64,000 bases of DNA from Sphagnum compactum (taxonomy: Eukaryota; Bryophyta; Sphagnopsida; Sphagnales), in assembly GCA_965153455.1 (NCBI GenBank), contig OZ234502.1, positions 6,045,495-6,109,494 of the forward strand. Direction: 5' to 3'. A program made the position numbers and the translations under genes. The notes beneath the pieces are model-generated. The model made no database searches. It was not told where the DNA came from and saw only the letters and a list, made by a program, of their open reading frames with translations. Positions 12,765-24,600 of this stretch are shown in pieces (position 1 is the stretch's first letter; the number at the start of each line of letters is the position of its first letter).

Positions 12765-13105
12765 GTGGCCACAAGTTGTAATTTGATGATGGATGTAAAG
12801 ATGCATTTGTTACTTGTTCTAGGTTTTTTTGCTATGGTTAAAATCTAGTGGCCACACGGTGTAATTTGATGATGGATGTAAAGATGTATTTCATTACTTG
12901 TTTTGTATTTTTTCTATGGTTAAAATCTAGTGGCCATAAGGTGTAATTTGATGATGGATGTAAATATGCATTTTGTTATTTGTTCTAAATTTTTTACTAT
13001 GGATAAAATTTGGTGGCCACAAGGTGTGATTTGGATGTTCAACCTATATGTTTTTTATTGTTTTCCTGAAATCTTTTGTTGTGGTGAACAACTTGGTGGC
13101 CATTA
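12765..13105. repeat. ~83-bp tandem repeat, ~4 copies
   Basis: Copies begin GTGGCCACAAGGTGTAATTT at about 12765, 12850, 12931 and 13013, with a broken copy at 13095 running into a CACTACAAGAAA motif at 13106. Each unit continues with GATGATGGATGTAAAGATG and a T-rich spacer. Confidence 0.8.
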
Positions 13106-13414
13106 CACTACAAGAAATTATGGTTTTTCAAAAGGTTCAGCTTGATTAAAATGTCCACAATGACCAAAAGGATGTTCATTTTGATTAAAGGCATGGGTCA
13201 TGAAAGACACATGGTTATTTTGGTTGGTGTTTTTGACTAAAGTGACCATTTTGACCAAATGTTAAGTTGTACATCTAGTCAAGAAGGACAATTTTAAAAT
13301 GGTCCATCAAAATGCCCATGGCCTAGTCAAATCAGCCATACTGAATGACCATGTTTATTCAGATTGGCCATATTAATTGGGTTAGCTAACCTATTTGCTA
13401 TGCCTATTAAGGTA

Positions 13415-13620
13415 CCTACCTACCTACTTACCTAACACATACCTACCTACTTACCTAAATATGTCCTACTTACCTATGTCCTACCTACCTATTACTATCT
13501 ACTTATTATCTACTTACTATTTACTAAATTTACCTATTTATCTACCTACCTACCTACCTATATTTTATTTATCTATTTACCTACCTACTATTTACCTACA
13601 TATCTACCTATAGTTTACAT
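13415..13620. repeat. (CTAC/CTTAC)n-rich microsatellite tract
   Basis: Imperfect CTAC/CTAT tetranucleotide repeats. The 72-codon open frame here encodes only a Tyr-Leu-Pro-rich repeat and is not a gene. Confidence 0.75.
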
Positions 13621-13639
13621 AAGTAGGTATGAACATTTA

Positions 13640-14255
13640 AAAACATAGGTAGGCATGCATGTGTATTTACCTATCTACTTGGTTAGGTAACTACTAACTT
13701 ACTTATGAAAAAAATTGAAGTTTAAATGTTGTTATACACATTGACAAAAAAATTCATGGATACATGTTAAATTCATTTGGTATCGTGTTGTTTTACAAAG
13801 TGGTGGGGTGGTTTGATAACCAAGACATTGGTGTGGAACTAAGGAGACCAAGGTTCAATCCTTTTTACCAACATATATTATGTGGAGTCATATCTATACC
13901 TGGTATATGTGTGTAAATGTACAATACCTAGGTGGATTGTGGATAGGTAGGTAGGAGGCCATGGTGGGTAGGTAAGTCATGGGTGGGTGGGTAGTTAAGT
14001 ACTTACTATTTATTTATTATTTACATTTTTATATTTACAAATTGAGCTATTTTTTAATTAATTGTTTTTGGCTACCCAAATTTTTGTCCAATTTAACTAG
14101 TCAAAAGAACCATTTTATGGTCAATAAAAAAAACCACAAGTCAAGTTGGACATGTTCAAATTGACTTGTCCAATATGACTAAGTGGTCAAATTGACCAAA
14201 TGTCAAAATGATTGGTTCTTGGTTTAATTTTCTAATCAAATAAACTGTGATAGTG
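13640..14255 (-). repeat. Right arm of the long terminal inverted repeat
   Basis: Reverse complement of 9333-9960. Read inward from 14255 it begins CACTATCACAGTTTATTTGA, the clearest CACTA-type terminus of the element. Confidence 0.75.
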
Positions 14256-17200
14256 CTAGGTCATATTTGTAATTGAAAGTTTCATTGTTTGCACGGTGTA
14301 AATCATGTTTTGGTGTTTCTGGACTTTTGTGAAGTCCAAAATTAATTAAATATGTGTTAAAATTAGACCCATACCCGAACACTTGAAGTTTTAACTCCAA
14401 ACATTCAAAGTTGTAACTTGATATGTGCCTTGCTTTTACGATCACTTGTTACTCAATGAACTCATATACTTCATACCCCATTACCAAACACCATTGCATG
14501 TGAATTTTTTTTTTGATTTTTTAATGAATGATACCCTTTCACACTCATTAACAAACAAACACAAATATAAAATTATGTTTGGAAGTTTTCCCTGAACCAA
14601 ACATATTTTTTCCAAACCGATTGTTTAGTTACAGGCATTATTTTGAACATTCAAAGATAGGGGTTACCAGCTACGCCTTATGCCATGGGGCTGTTTGGTG
14701 GTAGGCTTGTGTTTGGTAATGGTGCTTACCTAGCTGCTTCTACTTCTTGAGTTTCTGCAATTTTGACTGCATGACAATTAATAGCAATTCATGGAATTGG
14801 AGTGCTAAATCCGAAAGGTAGGGGTTGTCTCTTTAAATAGTTTTAAAACAAACTGCAGTTCAAGTTGACCAAATTTCAATGAGAGGGCAAAATAAGGGAT
14901 GAGTCCATCCCAACTAACTTCTCCATGGCAAAAATACAGATTAAGCTCACCTAGTCTCCATGGCAAAAGTACAAATTGGGTTTCGCCTAATCTCTATGAC
15001 ATAGCCAGATTAAGCTTTACAAAAATTTACAAAAGAAAAGCTTTTCAAAATCTCCATGACAAAACCAGATACACTTGACAAATGTTCAGATACAAGCCAA
15101 GAGGAATAACAAGGGGTGTGTCACACTGTGGCCTTGCCATTTACATTACAAAGTATCTTAAGGCAAAAGAAGAAGAATTATGGAAACTCAAATAAATTTC
15201 ACCATACCAAAATATAATCTTCCGAAAAATCCTCTATACAAAACCAAAATCCTTCAAAATACCATAACTCTATAACTAATCTCAAGTTTCAACACAAGCC
15301 AAAATATAATGTTTCAAAAATCCTAGTATAAAAATTGACCTATTATTACCTAGGGGCCAAAATCCATTAAGCTACTATACTCTATAATGAATCTAAACAC
15401 AAAATCCTTTGCCTTGGTAGTATGCAAGGCCAACAAAGAAACCAAGTCAATCACAAAAGACAAACCTAAATCCCAGCTGTATTCATTGCCACCTTGACAT
15501 CCTCTGCCACATGGCTGCTTCTTCTGCTGCCACTCTCCAGCACCTCAATACTTCCCGTTTTGTTTGTGCATTATTATATGTTGTCAACGTTCCTACAATC
15601 GACTCCTGGAGGTTGAAGAATTCGAATATGATGAAGTGTAATTTCTGGCTAAAAAAGGGCAGCAATTGCAATTCCATCTTCTTTCTTTCCTATGGAATCC
15701 GAAATGGCCATTTGCCTAGTGAGGAATTAGGAGACTGGGTTTTTACTTGTAACCATTTTGAAGGAGATCCTTGGGTTTTTGTGCATCCCCTTGAAGCATG
15801 CATGCATGAGACGCTTGAGATCTTGGCAAAAGACTTTCATGAAAATCTCAACTTCAGGCTTCCGTTTTTAGGCAAGCTTTCACTGATCACCTCTCATCAT
15901 TTTCTGGGACTAAAGTCGCCCTCTTCCTTCATCTTATGTTCATTAGATGTTCATTAGTGAGGTGCTATATTAGGAACTCCTGTGGGGAACACTTTGAGAA
16001 CTTTGGGAACATCATGGAAAACCCATTGGGAACCTATGGAGCATCATTGGGAACAGGGTTGGCAACATGATGAGAACACAAGAATGAAAGAATCCCCCCC
16101 CCCCCCCAAAGGAAAAAAGATGAACCCGCTTGGGTGTATGTTAAATTGTCTCATTGGCAACATGCATATTGTATTTATGACTAATGTTCGGCACAAAATA
16201 ATTCACAAAAGGTCTAGTTGAAAAAAATAAGGAAAAGTTTTATTGATACTTGTCGAAATTGTTGAGAGATGAACTCCCAACTTGTGAAAAACTATTTATT
16301 GTCCCAAACATTGGGTTATTATTACACAAAAGGTGTAATTTCCATAGTTGTTTCTCATATGTTGAAAATTTGAAAAATCAAACTGAAATAATTTATCCTC
16401 ATTTTTAAAAATAATTATAAACTCATCCCTTTCACCATGAAATGATCCAAGTAGTTTTTTTTTTTTTTCCCCATATCCAAAGAGAATACATTGAGTTTTG
16501 TATGCATGCTTTATTCTCAAAATTAAAAATATATGCGCATATATGTCTTTTGGAGATTTCTTGGTCGCCTTTACCACATTGCCTAGTCTAAAGTGTGTCA
16601 TGTCTTCATATTTTCTCAACTGTGTCATACTTGTGTCTTTAACAATTTGATATTGAGATTGGCATGTGTGGAAAACAAATACATATTCATAACAAACCAA
16701 AGTAACATCTTTCCATCATTTTTAGATCCCTTTGTTTAGATTTAACTTGTGAAAGTGCAATTTTGGTAGTCCTTTGGTTAATAAAATTTGTGAAATGGAA
16801 GAGAAGTGAAGAAGACCCCACTGTTGGATTTTTTATTAACATGCAAAAACTAGATGTTAATTTAAAATCTAATCAATTTTTTTTTCTAATGATTATAACT
16901 AAAATGATTGATTGCCAATGTGATCTCTTAAGAAATCATGTGCACCTTAGCTTGCACAAACTTTTGAGGACTATTGCCTTCTTCTGTAGTTGGGTTGATG
17001 ATTTTTTTTAACATGCCCCAAAACATATTCAAACTCACAAACCACTTGGAAGCTACCACGACCACCAAGCAAACCTATCCTTGGGTAGTCCAAGGGTAAG
17101 TGCATAATAAGATGGATCAAAAAGTGGTAAGAGTTCCCTAATCTAAAAGTCCAATTCTTTTGTATTTTTTGAGCCTTGAGAATTATTTTTTAGTTAAATA

Positions 17201-17776
17201 GTAACAATCCACTAATTCTAATCAATTTTTTTTCATTAACATGTTTATCTTTTAGAGTTCATTGATTAAGACACGCATATAAAATCTCAACTCAACTCAT
17301 GTTTTTTTCATGATGGACTTTTTCATCAAGATAAAAGTCCATAGACAATAAATTATATTAGATTTGAATAAAAAGATTTCAATCTTATTTTCATTATTAG
17401 GTTTTCTAACTAAAGATAAGTCTTTAACAAGTTTTGAAGTCTATCGTGCAACCAATCTTGTCCATTCACTAATTGTTGTTGTTGTTACAAACCCAAATTT
17501 TTAATTTTTAAAAGTCCATTTAACTCTTATAATTTTATGTATTTTTCATGACAATCAATTGTATTATGCACATATTAAAGTCTATAATTTCAAAACAAAT
17601 TTCATTTAACAATTTTAATAGGCTATCTATACATTCGAAGTTTGGTGAATGAAATTACCTTGATGGGAAGCAGGCACCTAAAGAAACACAATGGTATATG
17701 CATGTAAAAGCTGTTCCGTTTTGGGCCTTGCCTACCAAATGTTTAGTTTCATTATAGAGTATAGTAGCTTAAGAGA
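14256..17776. other. AT-rich intergenic DNA, unrecognised frames only
   Basis: Two open frames exceed 130 codons: 15511-15957 (+, 148 codons) and 16296-16700 (-, 134 codons). Neither shows a domain, signal or family that I know, and neighbouring sequence has the same composition, so I do not call them genes. A run of 12 Cs lies at about 16096 and a T run at 16447. Confidence 0.4.
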
Positions 17777-17797
17777 TTTAGGGTTTAGGGTTTAGGG
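17777..17797 (+). repeat. Interstitial telomere-type repeat (TTTAGGG)3
   Basis: Three perfect head-to-tail TTTAGGG units, the usual plant telomere unit, located 1 kb upstream of the syntaxin start. This is too short to be a chromosome end. It may be a repair scar or a telo-box-like promoter motif. Confidence 0.8.
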
Positions 17798-18019
17798 TAA
17801 ATAGGTCTATTTTTATATAAGGGATTGTTTGAAAGATGATATTTTGGCTTGTGTTGAAACTTGAGATTAGTTATTATAGAGTTATAATAATATCTTGAAG
17901 GATTTTGGGTTTGCTTTTAGAGGATTTTTTGCAAGATTAGGTTTTTGCATGGTGAAATTATTTGAGTGTTTCCATAATTCTTGTTTTCCCTTAAGATACA
18001 TAATACATTTTAATGTAAA

Positions 18020-18080
18020 TGGCAAGGCCATACACATACATACATACACATACATATATACACATACACATACATACATT
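18020..18080. repeat. (CATA)n microsatellite
   Basis: Imperfect CATA/CACA tetranucleotide run in the upstream region of the syntaxin gene. Confidence 0.75.
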
Positions 18081-18084
18081 CTGT

Positions 18085-18775
18085 AACCTCATCTCATTGA
18101 ACAGTCTACCCAGCTCTCAGACAGTTTGAGAATCGCTGCTGAGAGTGGGATTGAGGACTCGGGTTTCTTGGATTGGAATTCGAAGAAAGTATGCAGTAGC
18201 TGATGAATCCAGAGCAGGTTTGCGTTTGCTGGGGAGAGAGTTTTTGGGTTGTAGAGAAAAATTCGGCAATCTCACACACAAGTGGGCTTTTAATAGTAGA
18301 TGCTGCAGCGAGAGTGGTCAAGGAGTTAGATCTGCGAAGGTTGTTTCTAGTTCGTGACAAGATTCAAAATTGTGGGTCTGAGAGGTTTAAAGTGACCTTG
18401 GAAAATTAGACGAGGAATTATAGAGACGATCTCAAGATTCGGAGAGTGGTCCAGGATAGTAATTCGAAGCATTGTCTGCGGACCCGAAATGCTTTGAAAG
18501 GATCAAAGTTAATAGCATGCAAGGGATTCGAGAGGCAAATACCATGTGAGAACGCAATTTGAGGAAGAAGGATGGTGAATTGCACACCCATTCTGCCTAG
18601 GATTTCTCTTACAAGAGCATGTTAGGAAGACTCGGAAGATATATATGTCCCTCCTTTTGACTGAGAATTTGAAGCAACAAGACTGACACAGTAGGGTTGA
18701 ACGCCAAACGAAGCACATACGAAGATACGAGGAGAAAAAAAAGGAGGGAGAGCGAAGGAGAGTCGAGGATAGGAA
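18085..18775 (+). promoter_or_regulatory. Promoter / 5' leader region of the syntaxin gene
   Basis: Base composition rises sharply from about 18090, as expected for a transcribed leader. I see no clear TATA box. Open frames on both strands here are short and mutually overlapping, and I treat them as non-coding. A 5'-UTR intron is possible but not proven. Confidence 0.4.
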
Positions 18776-21516
18776 ATGAGTTTTCTCGACATAGAATCCG
18801 GGGGCTTGCCCCCAGTTCGTCGGCAACAGGACCCCTCACAAGCATTGGCAGCGGGAGTCTTCCAGATCAACACAGCGGTTGCATCTTTCAAGCGCTTGAT
18901 CGACAGTTTGGGCACTCCCAAAGACACCCCTGCTCTCCGTGATAAGCTGTAAATGATCAGGCCTTTCAACTCTTGCGTTGTCTTCTTCTTCTTCCTCCTA
19001 TCTCCTCCCCATTGCACTGACGATTTAAAGGATCGCACCCACCATCTTCAGCCATCTCTCAAGAAGTATACTGAGGAAACTATATATCTGACTGGTTTTT
19101 ATTCTGTCCTCATTTCTAGTATTTTGACTTGTCCACATCACCCGTATTTGAAAGTTCTGAATTTTTGAAGCATAAGGATCTGATCTTTGGTGATCTGATA
19201 CACCAAAGATCTGCTGAATGGCAGGAATTCTGTAGCAGTATGTTCATCTTTTTCATGCAATACTGTGTGATGGTATCAACACCTTGACAGGAATGACAGG
19301 AAATCCTGCCTTCATCCCTGCATCTGTCATGATGTTCTGAGAATTATGCACAGCCATGTCTCTCTGTTGTGTCCTGCACAGAGGTTTCTTTATCCACTCA
19401 AGGGAAAAATTGAAGAAGGATTTTGAGGTGTTCTGTAGAAGTCTGTGTGAAATACATTTATAATGCAACTATTTGGTCACTGCAGTTCTTGCGACCCAAT
19501 ACTAGGTATCTATAACACTTGGAGAAGTTGAAACTAGCTGAATCGAGCTCTGCATAAATAAGGTTTCTGTTCTGCTTTTGAATTGTAAGTGTTGTCTGCA
19601 CCTGCAGGCACAAAACCCGTCAGCGCATAGGAAAGTTGGCAAAGGAGACAGCAGAAAAGCTAAAAACAACTAGTAACCATGCCCAAAATGATTCTTCCAG
19701 TGTAAGTGCATTCTTCCACACCCAGCAGCTTTGGCCTGAAGCACCATGACCACGGATGAATTCTTTTTGCAACTAAACCAATAGGAATGTCATGGTCACA
19801 CCAAGTTGTATTGATTTGAGATGGGCATTGGGTTTCTGAGTTTCAGCCCCAGCAGAAAGTTACTGGTGCAAAGCTTGCAAAGGATTTCCAGGCGATTCTT
19901 GTTGAGTTCCAAAATGCTCAGAAAACTGCACAAGAACGGGAGAAATACTATGCTCCATTTGTGCCTCAGGCAGTTCTACCTGATAGGTGAGACAGACTTT
20001 ACAAACCTCAAAGTCAGTAAAGACAGTGCTTTTGTATCTTGATACTCACTTTGCAAATCATCTCATAGATCTGTGTTGCACTGGTGCAGTCAAGTCTCAA
20101 GTGACCTAAAGTTGCTGCCACAGGAGAATCAGGAGCAGCAAGCGATATTTGCTGAGCAAAAGCGGTAAGTGATTTCCAAAGGTTACTTGTCTTAGAGTCA
20201 TTAGCTGGAAAACCCCGTGGATTTAACAAGACTCTGGTTCTCCTGGCAGTCCCTTGAAAGCTGGGCTACAATCTTAGTTCCTCCAAATTCTCTGAAGATA
20301 TACACTGATCTGTTCCTAAGAACATACTGCTCTTGATTTGGACATCTTGTCCAGATTTCTACATCAGCACAGGCCAGTCTTCCTGGGCTCATCAGCATTT
20401 GAGGGCCTCTTAAATGTGCCTGCTACAATATTGACAAAGGTATGGGATTGCTGGACCTGCAACACCTACCAGTTGCAGACCCAACCAACTTTCTAGTCAA
20501 ATCATGTAGGAGCTGCTGATGTTCATGTGAATGGAGGGAGTTATGTTCTTGTGTACAGACAGGATTTCTTACAATTGGAGAATGAGACAGTGTTCAATGA
20601 GACAGTTATTGAAGAGAGGGAACAAGGAATTCGTGAGATTCACCAGCAAATTGGTGAAGTGAATGAGATTTTCAAAGATTTGGCTGTTCTTGTGCATGAA
20701 CAAGGCTATATGATAGGTTTGTGCCTCTTTTTGTCACCCATACTCCATCCCAGTTGATGAAAGGAAACTTGATATGTTGGCAACGTTGCCAAAATGGTTT
20801 TCAGTTTTTCAGGATATTCTCTTTTCTGGCTGGCAATCTTTTCTAAAAGACTGAAAGGCTCCTGCAGCTTCTACAGTGTAATGTTGGCAACAGTGTCCCT
20901 TTCTAGTAGTCAATCTGGTGTTTTTGAGAACCTTATCAAATTGTTTTTGTTGGTGCAGATGAAATAGACAAAAATGTGGTTGGTGCAGAAGCAGCTACAG
21001 ACCAGGCCACCCATCAACTTGCGAAGGCAGAAGAGAGTCAAAAGTCAGGATCAAACATTGTAAGCCTCAAGTTACTTCTTGTGTTTCAAAGTGTGGCACA
21101 TTCTCATTTTGCCAGTTTCAAATAACTCTGATAGTGTTGACCATTTAGCTTGACATCCCCCCACAAGGGCAAACCCCAAACTGTGCACCAGAAATAGCAA
21201 TGCACCCCAGAACCCAGAGTCCCACTTGTTTGATAGGCACTGGTTCCTTTTATACTCAGCTTGTCTACATCTACTGTCGACATATCAAGATTTGAATCTG
21301 TGATTTCCACAATGTTGCTTTACTCTCTAATTACTGGGCCATTCAGCGGCTTGATGCTCCTGCATTTGATTCATTGCTTAGTATGCACAGTGTTCCTTGC
21401 AGTTAAGGAGCTCTATCAAATTGAGTCACATGTTGTGGTTGATGCAGGCATGCCTCATACTGGTGATAATTGTGGTTGTATTGCTGATCCTTGTCATTAC
21501 CTTGAAGGTAATTTGA
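18776..21516 (+). CDS. SYP2: Vacuolar/prevacuolar syntaxin, SYP2 class (Qa-SNARE)
   Basis: Seven exons: 18776-18948, 19608-19701, 19847-19986, 20090-20164, 20559-20716, 20959-21059, 21448-21516. All use GT/AG, phases agree, and they give 269 aa, the normal length for SYP21/SYP22. SYP2 syntaxins are Qa-SNAREs that drive fusion of prevacuolar compartments with the vacuole. The N-terminus reads MSFLDIESGGLPPVRRQQDP, followed by the Habc bundle (FQINTAVASFKRLIDSLGTP, LHKTRQRIGKLAKET, KLAKDFQAILVEFQNAQ). The SNARE motif spans about residues 178-240 (EEREQGIREIHQQIGEVNEI), with the zero-layer Gln at residue 209 in VLVHEQGYMID. The C-terminal anchor is residues 248-269 (LILVIIVVVLLILVITL), and the protein ends two residues later. 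The start Met matches family starts. Nothing is broken. Confidence 0.95.
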
Positions 21517-21679
21517 TAATGTGATGATGCAGTGCCGGGTCAACATGCTTTTCATCTTGAGCCTAGTATGCACACTTGTTGGTAATGTGATAATGTGATG
21601 TAAAAGCAGAGTGTAAATAAGAGCTAGATTTTGGTTCTGATGGCAGCTGGTGGTGTGAACCAATTCAGTTGATAAATTC

Positions 21680-21685
21680 AATAAA
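21680..21685 (+). terminator. Candidate poly(A) signal of the syntaxin gene
   Basis: AATAAA 164 bases after the syntaxin stop codon. The spacing is plausible, but the hexamer is common in AT-rich DNA. Confidence 0.35.
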
Positions 21686-21699
21686 TTCAGTGACATCTG

Positions 21700-24600
21700 T
21701 TGTATCTTGTATTCATATTAAATTTGTTTGAAGCAAACTCAAGCATAATGCATGCTAGTACTCCAACCATTGTACTCTATACACAGCAGAAGTGGTTGCT
21801 CATTGCTTGGAAAATTTTGAGGTTTTTCCACTAACTGTGCAATGCCTTTGAACTTTGGTTTTGGTCTAAAACTACTCATGGGTATCTGATGAATTTCCTT
21901 GTGTGGATTTGTGTCTTACTGCATTTCCTCCTGATAGTAAGTAACACTTGTGCCATTCCCAACAATGTTCCAAAAAATGCTCCACTTGCATACAACAATC
22001 TTTAGATATTTGTGAAATTGTTGAAGGGTTCTGCTGAGAGATTAACCAGGAACCACATCAAAATTCGTATTCCTGAAACTACTAAAGCATTGAAGGCAAT
22101 AAATTTTCTAACAATGAGCTTTGCTCCAGTCTTAGATTGTTGGGGGCATGAGCTTTGCTGGACTCTTTCTGTCTCTTGCTCTTGCTGTCTCAAAAACAAA
22201 GAAGAAAAAGAAAAAAGAGGGTTATGCAGAAAGCAATTGTGCCATGGTAGGTTTCAAGGTATGCAATGAACTGGAAAATGAAATGTAGAGAGTATTGAAC
22301 TGAAACAAAAGGAGAATGTAAAAATGGACTAGTTTTCTTCTCTGCATTTTCCTCTACTTTTACAAATGACTAATATGTGGTTGAATTCAGCACACTCTTT
22401 TGAACCAGCCCTTGGAGTAGTTCCAAATGCTGTCAGCACAAAAAAATGGAGCTGAGAGCGACAGCTTGCTTTCTCCTGTTAGTTTTTTGGCATAGACTTT
22501 GAGTTTTCTCCTTTTTCTAAGCCACTTCCTATTTCTCTTTTGGGCTCTGTCCCTGTGACTTTCAATTCTTCTGTGGTTGTATGATTCTTCCATTCATTCT
22601 GAACATTAGGCTGCAGCATAAGCAGGGCTGATTCTCAATGCTCATGGACGTGGTGGTGCCCTGAAATACATTCAGTGTAGTTGGAAGTAGCAAACCTCTC
22701 TTTTCAGCTTCTGTGATTTCCTCTCATTCAAATTGAGGAATGAGATCCTGGCTTCTAGTTTCCCTGAATTTAAAGCAGTCCCAGGTTACCAGCTTGACAA
22801 GCTTATTGTAGGCTTGAATGTCAAGAAATGACATAATGGACAGAGCTGACAGGCAGATTTTGCTTGCAGGATATATCTAACAGTGTGCCATACTGGTTGC
22901 AGAGTGTTACTCTAATGGAGATAGAGGGCATTGCCACACCCATCTCATCTGTAACATTCCCATATGCAAGAAAGCATTTGGGTAGTTTCTTGCGCTGTAC
23001 ATAGAGCAGTGAAGAAATCCCACATAAGTCTAGGTTTATTTCTCAGAGATATCTCTGCTTCAATTTACAAAAGCAAGGGCTGTTTATTTTGGAATTTGCA
23101 TCACCTGCAAGGTTTTGCAGGTACCTGCTCACCAAGAGGTGATCCTGCAACCTGCATTTAATTCTGTGTCCTCATACTTTTAAGCACCAACCCCCAAGTT
23201 CAGAGCTTCAGTTGCAGGGCATGTAGCCAGCAGTTTGTGGCATGGCAGGTGGCAGATGATCTAAAGCAAGGACTTGCAGAAGCTGTCTTCATCCTCCAGG
23301 ATGGAACCTGTGGTTTCAGCTCTTGAGAACAATGTTCAGGTAATATTAAAAAGCTGACAATAGAATCGCCTCTCTGAACTAACAGCAGGTGAGGGCTCCT
23401 GTATTTCACTCCTTCTCAATCAGATTTGCTGGTTATATTGGCATTACTTTGCTGATTGATTTGTCTCAGCTCATGGTACATGCAAGAGGAATTTGCAGGG
23501 TACGAATTTAGTTGGAATCCTATTACTGTTGGTCGCATCTGGAGAGTTGGGTATGGACCAGGAAGCCGGACGGTGAATTCTTTGAAGATGTCTCATAAGC
23601 TCTGCAAGAGTGGGTAGTGATTCTAATCCCATAATCTTTTCGTAAGAGTAGAATTATATTGTCGGTCCTTAATTTGTCTATTCTTTTGACTTCTGAGTTA
23701 GTCTTGAGATCCCTAGGATTTTCATCATCCCCCTTATCAACCTTTCAAACCAACCCTTAGACTAAATTTCTGCCTCTTCAAGTACATTGCGCAGTGGATC
23801 TCTCTGTACCTCTATTCAAGACAAAAATCCAGCCTCCTTCTCTAAAAACCTCTACCAATTGAAAAACCAACCTCTCCCTCTCCCACTTATCCGTTTTGTT
23901 GTTCTTCATTCTTCTACTCCACAATGAGATTTCTGTTGATTGCTCTTCGCTTGGCAGCTCCCTTGCCATACAATCAGCCAGCGTCCAACAATATCCACAG
24001 CAGCATAGTCATCCCAAATAAAAGAAAACGACATAAAAACATCAAAGCCATGAACACCACCGCATCTCCTTTGCTCCTTTTTCTTGTTTCCATTGCCATC
24101 GTCAGTAAACACTCCCAGCCGAAAACAGGAGAAAACATTCTTTCCTTGAAACCCTAAAACTCTTTCTTGTTCACACCCAAACCCTAAAGTTAAAAATTTG
24201 TTACATCATCACCCCCTATTTTCAAATCAGAGAACCACCAGTTCTTAAAAACAAATCAGAACCAGAGAACCCATGTGACCAGTTATTTCAAAAGTTGGTA
24301 AAGAACTGGCAATTTTACAAGAAGTTAGACGAAGTTTTCATTATTTATAACTGTGGTCATGTATAAGAACTAGTTCTTTGATTTTGTAGATATGTGAACA
24401 TATGAATCCTAAGAACCACCCAGATAACATCTGGGTTTCTGTTTCAATTTCTAATAGCCACCCAACACTGATATATGTGTGTGTGAATTGCAAACCCATG
24501 TTGCTCAGTGGCTTGCACATCATGCAATCTCTCGAATGAAAGTTAATGCGAGAAATCCTACCCTGACTTGACTTGACAAGACTACCGATGGGGGTAAGTA

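Larger units (their letters stand above)
9333..14255. mobile_element. ~4.9-kb DNA transposon with ~630-bp inverted ends, CACTA-like
   Basis: The sequence 9333 to about 9960 is repeated in inverted orientation from 14255 down to about 13640. Shared blocks include GTTTATTTGATT, TTTTGACATTTGGTCAATTT, GACAAGTCAATTT, ACCATGGCCTCCTACCTACC and CATAATATATGTTGGTAA. The right end, read outside-in, starts CACTATCACAG; the left end starts with the worn form CAATATAAGAA. CACTA at the tips is the hallmark of En/Spm (CACTA) transposons, which also carry long subterminal repeats. I could not identify a clear 3-bp target duplication, and no transposase is recognisable inside. Two further CACTA-type starts lie inside (9969 and 13107), so the element may be nested. 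The interior carries the HAD phosphatase-like relic and several tandem arrays. Confidence 0.72.

Noticed and set aside
13395-13613. 72-codon open frame rich in Tyr-Leu-Pro
   Set aside because: It is the translation of the CTAC microsatellite and no independent coding evidence exists.
15511-15957. 148-codon plus-strand frame
   Set aside because: No domain, no splice context and no composition change at its edges; it could be chance in low-stop sequence.
16296-16700. 134-codon minus-strand frame
   Set aside because: AT-rich, lysine and phenylalanine rich, no recognisable motif; likely chance.
20124-20164. Syntaxin exon 4 starting at the acceptor before 20124
   Set aside because: The phase would be wrong; the acceptor at 20089 keeps the frame and joins to a family-like linker.
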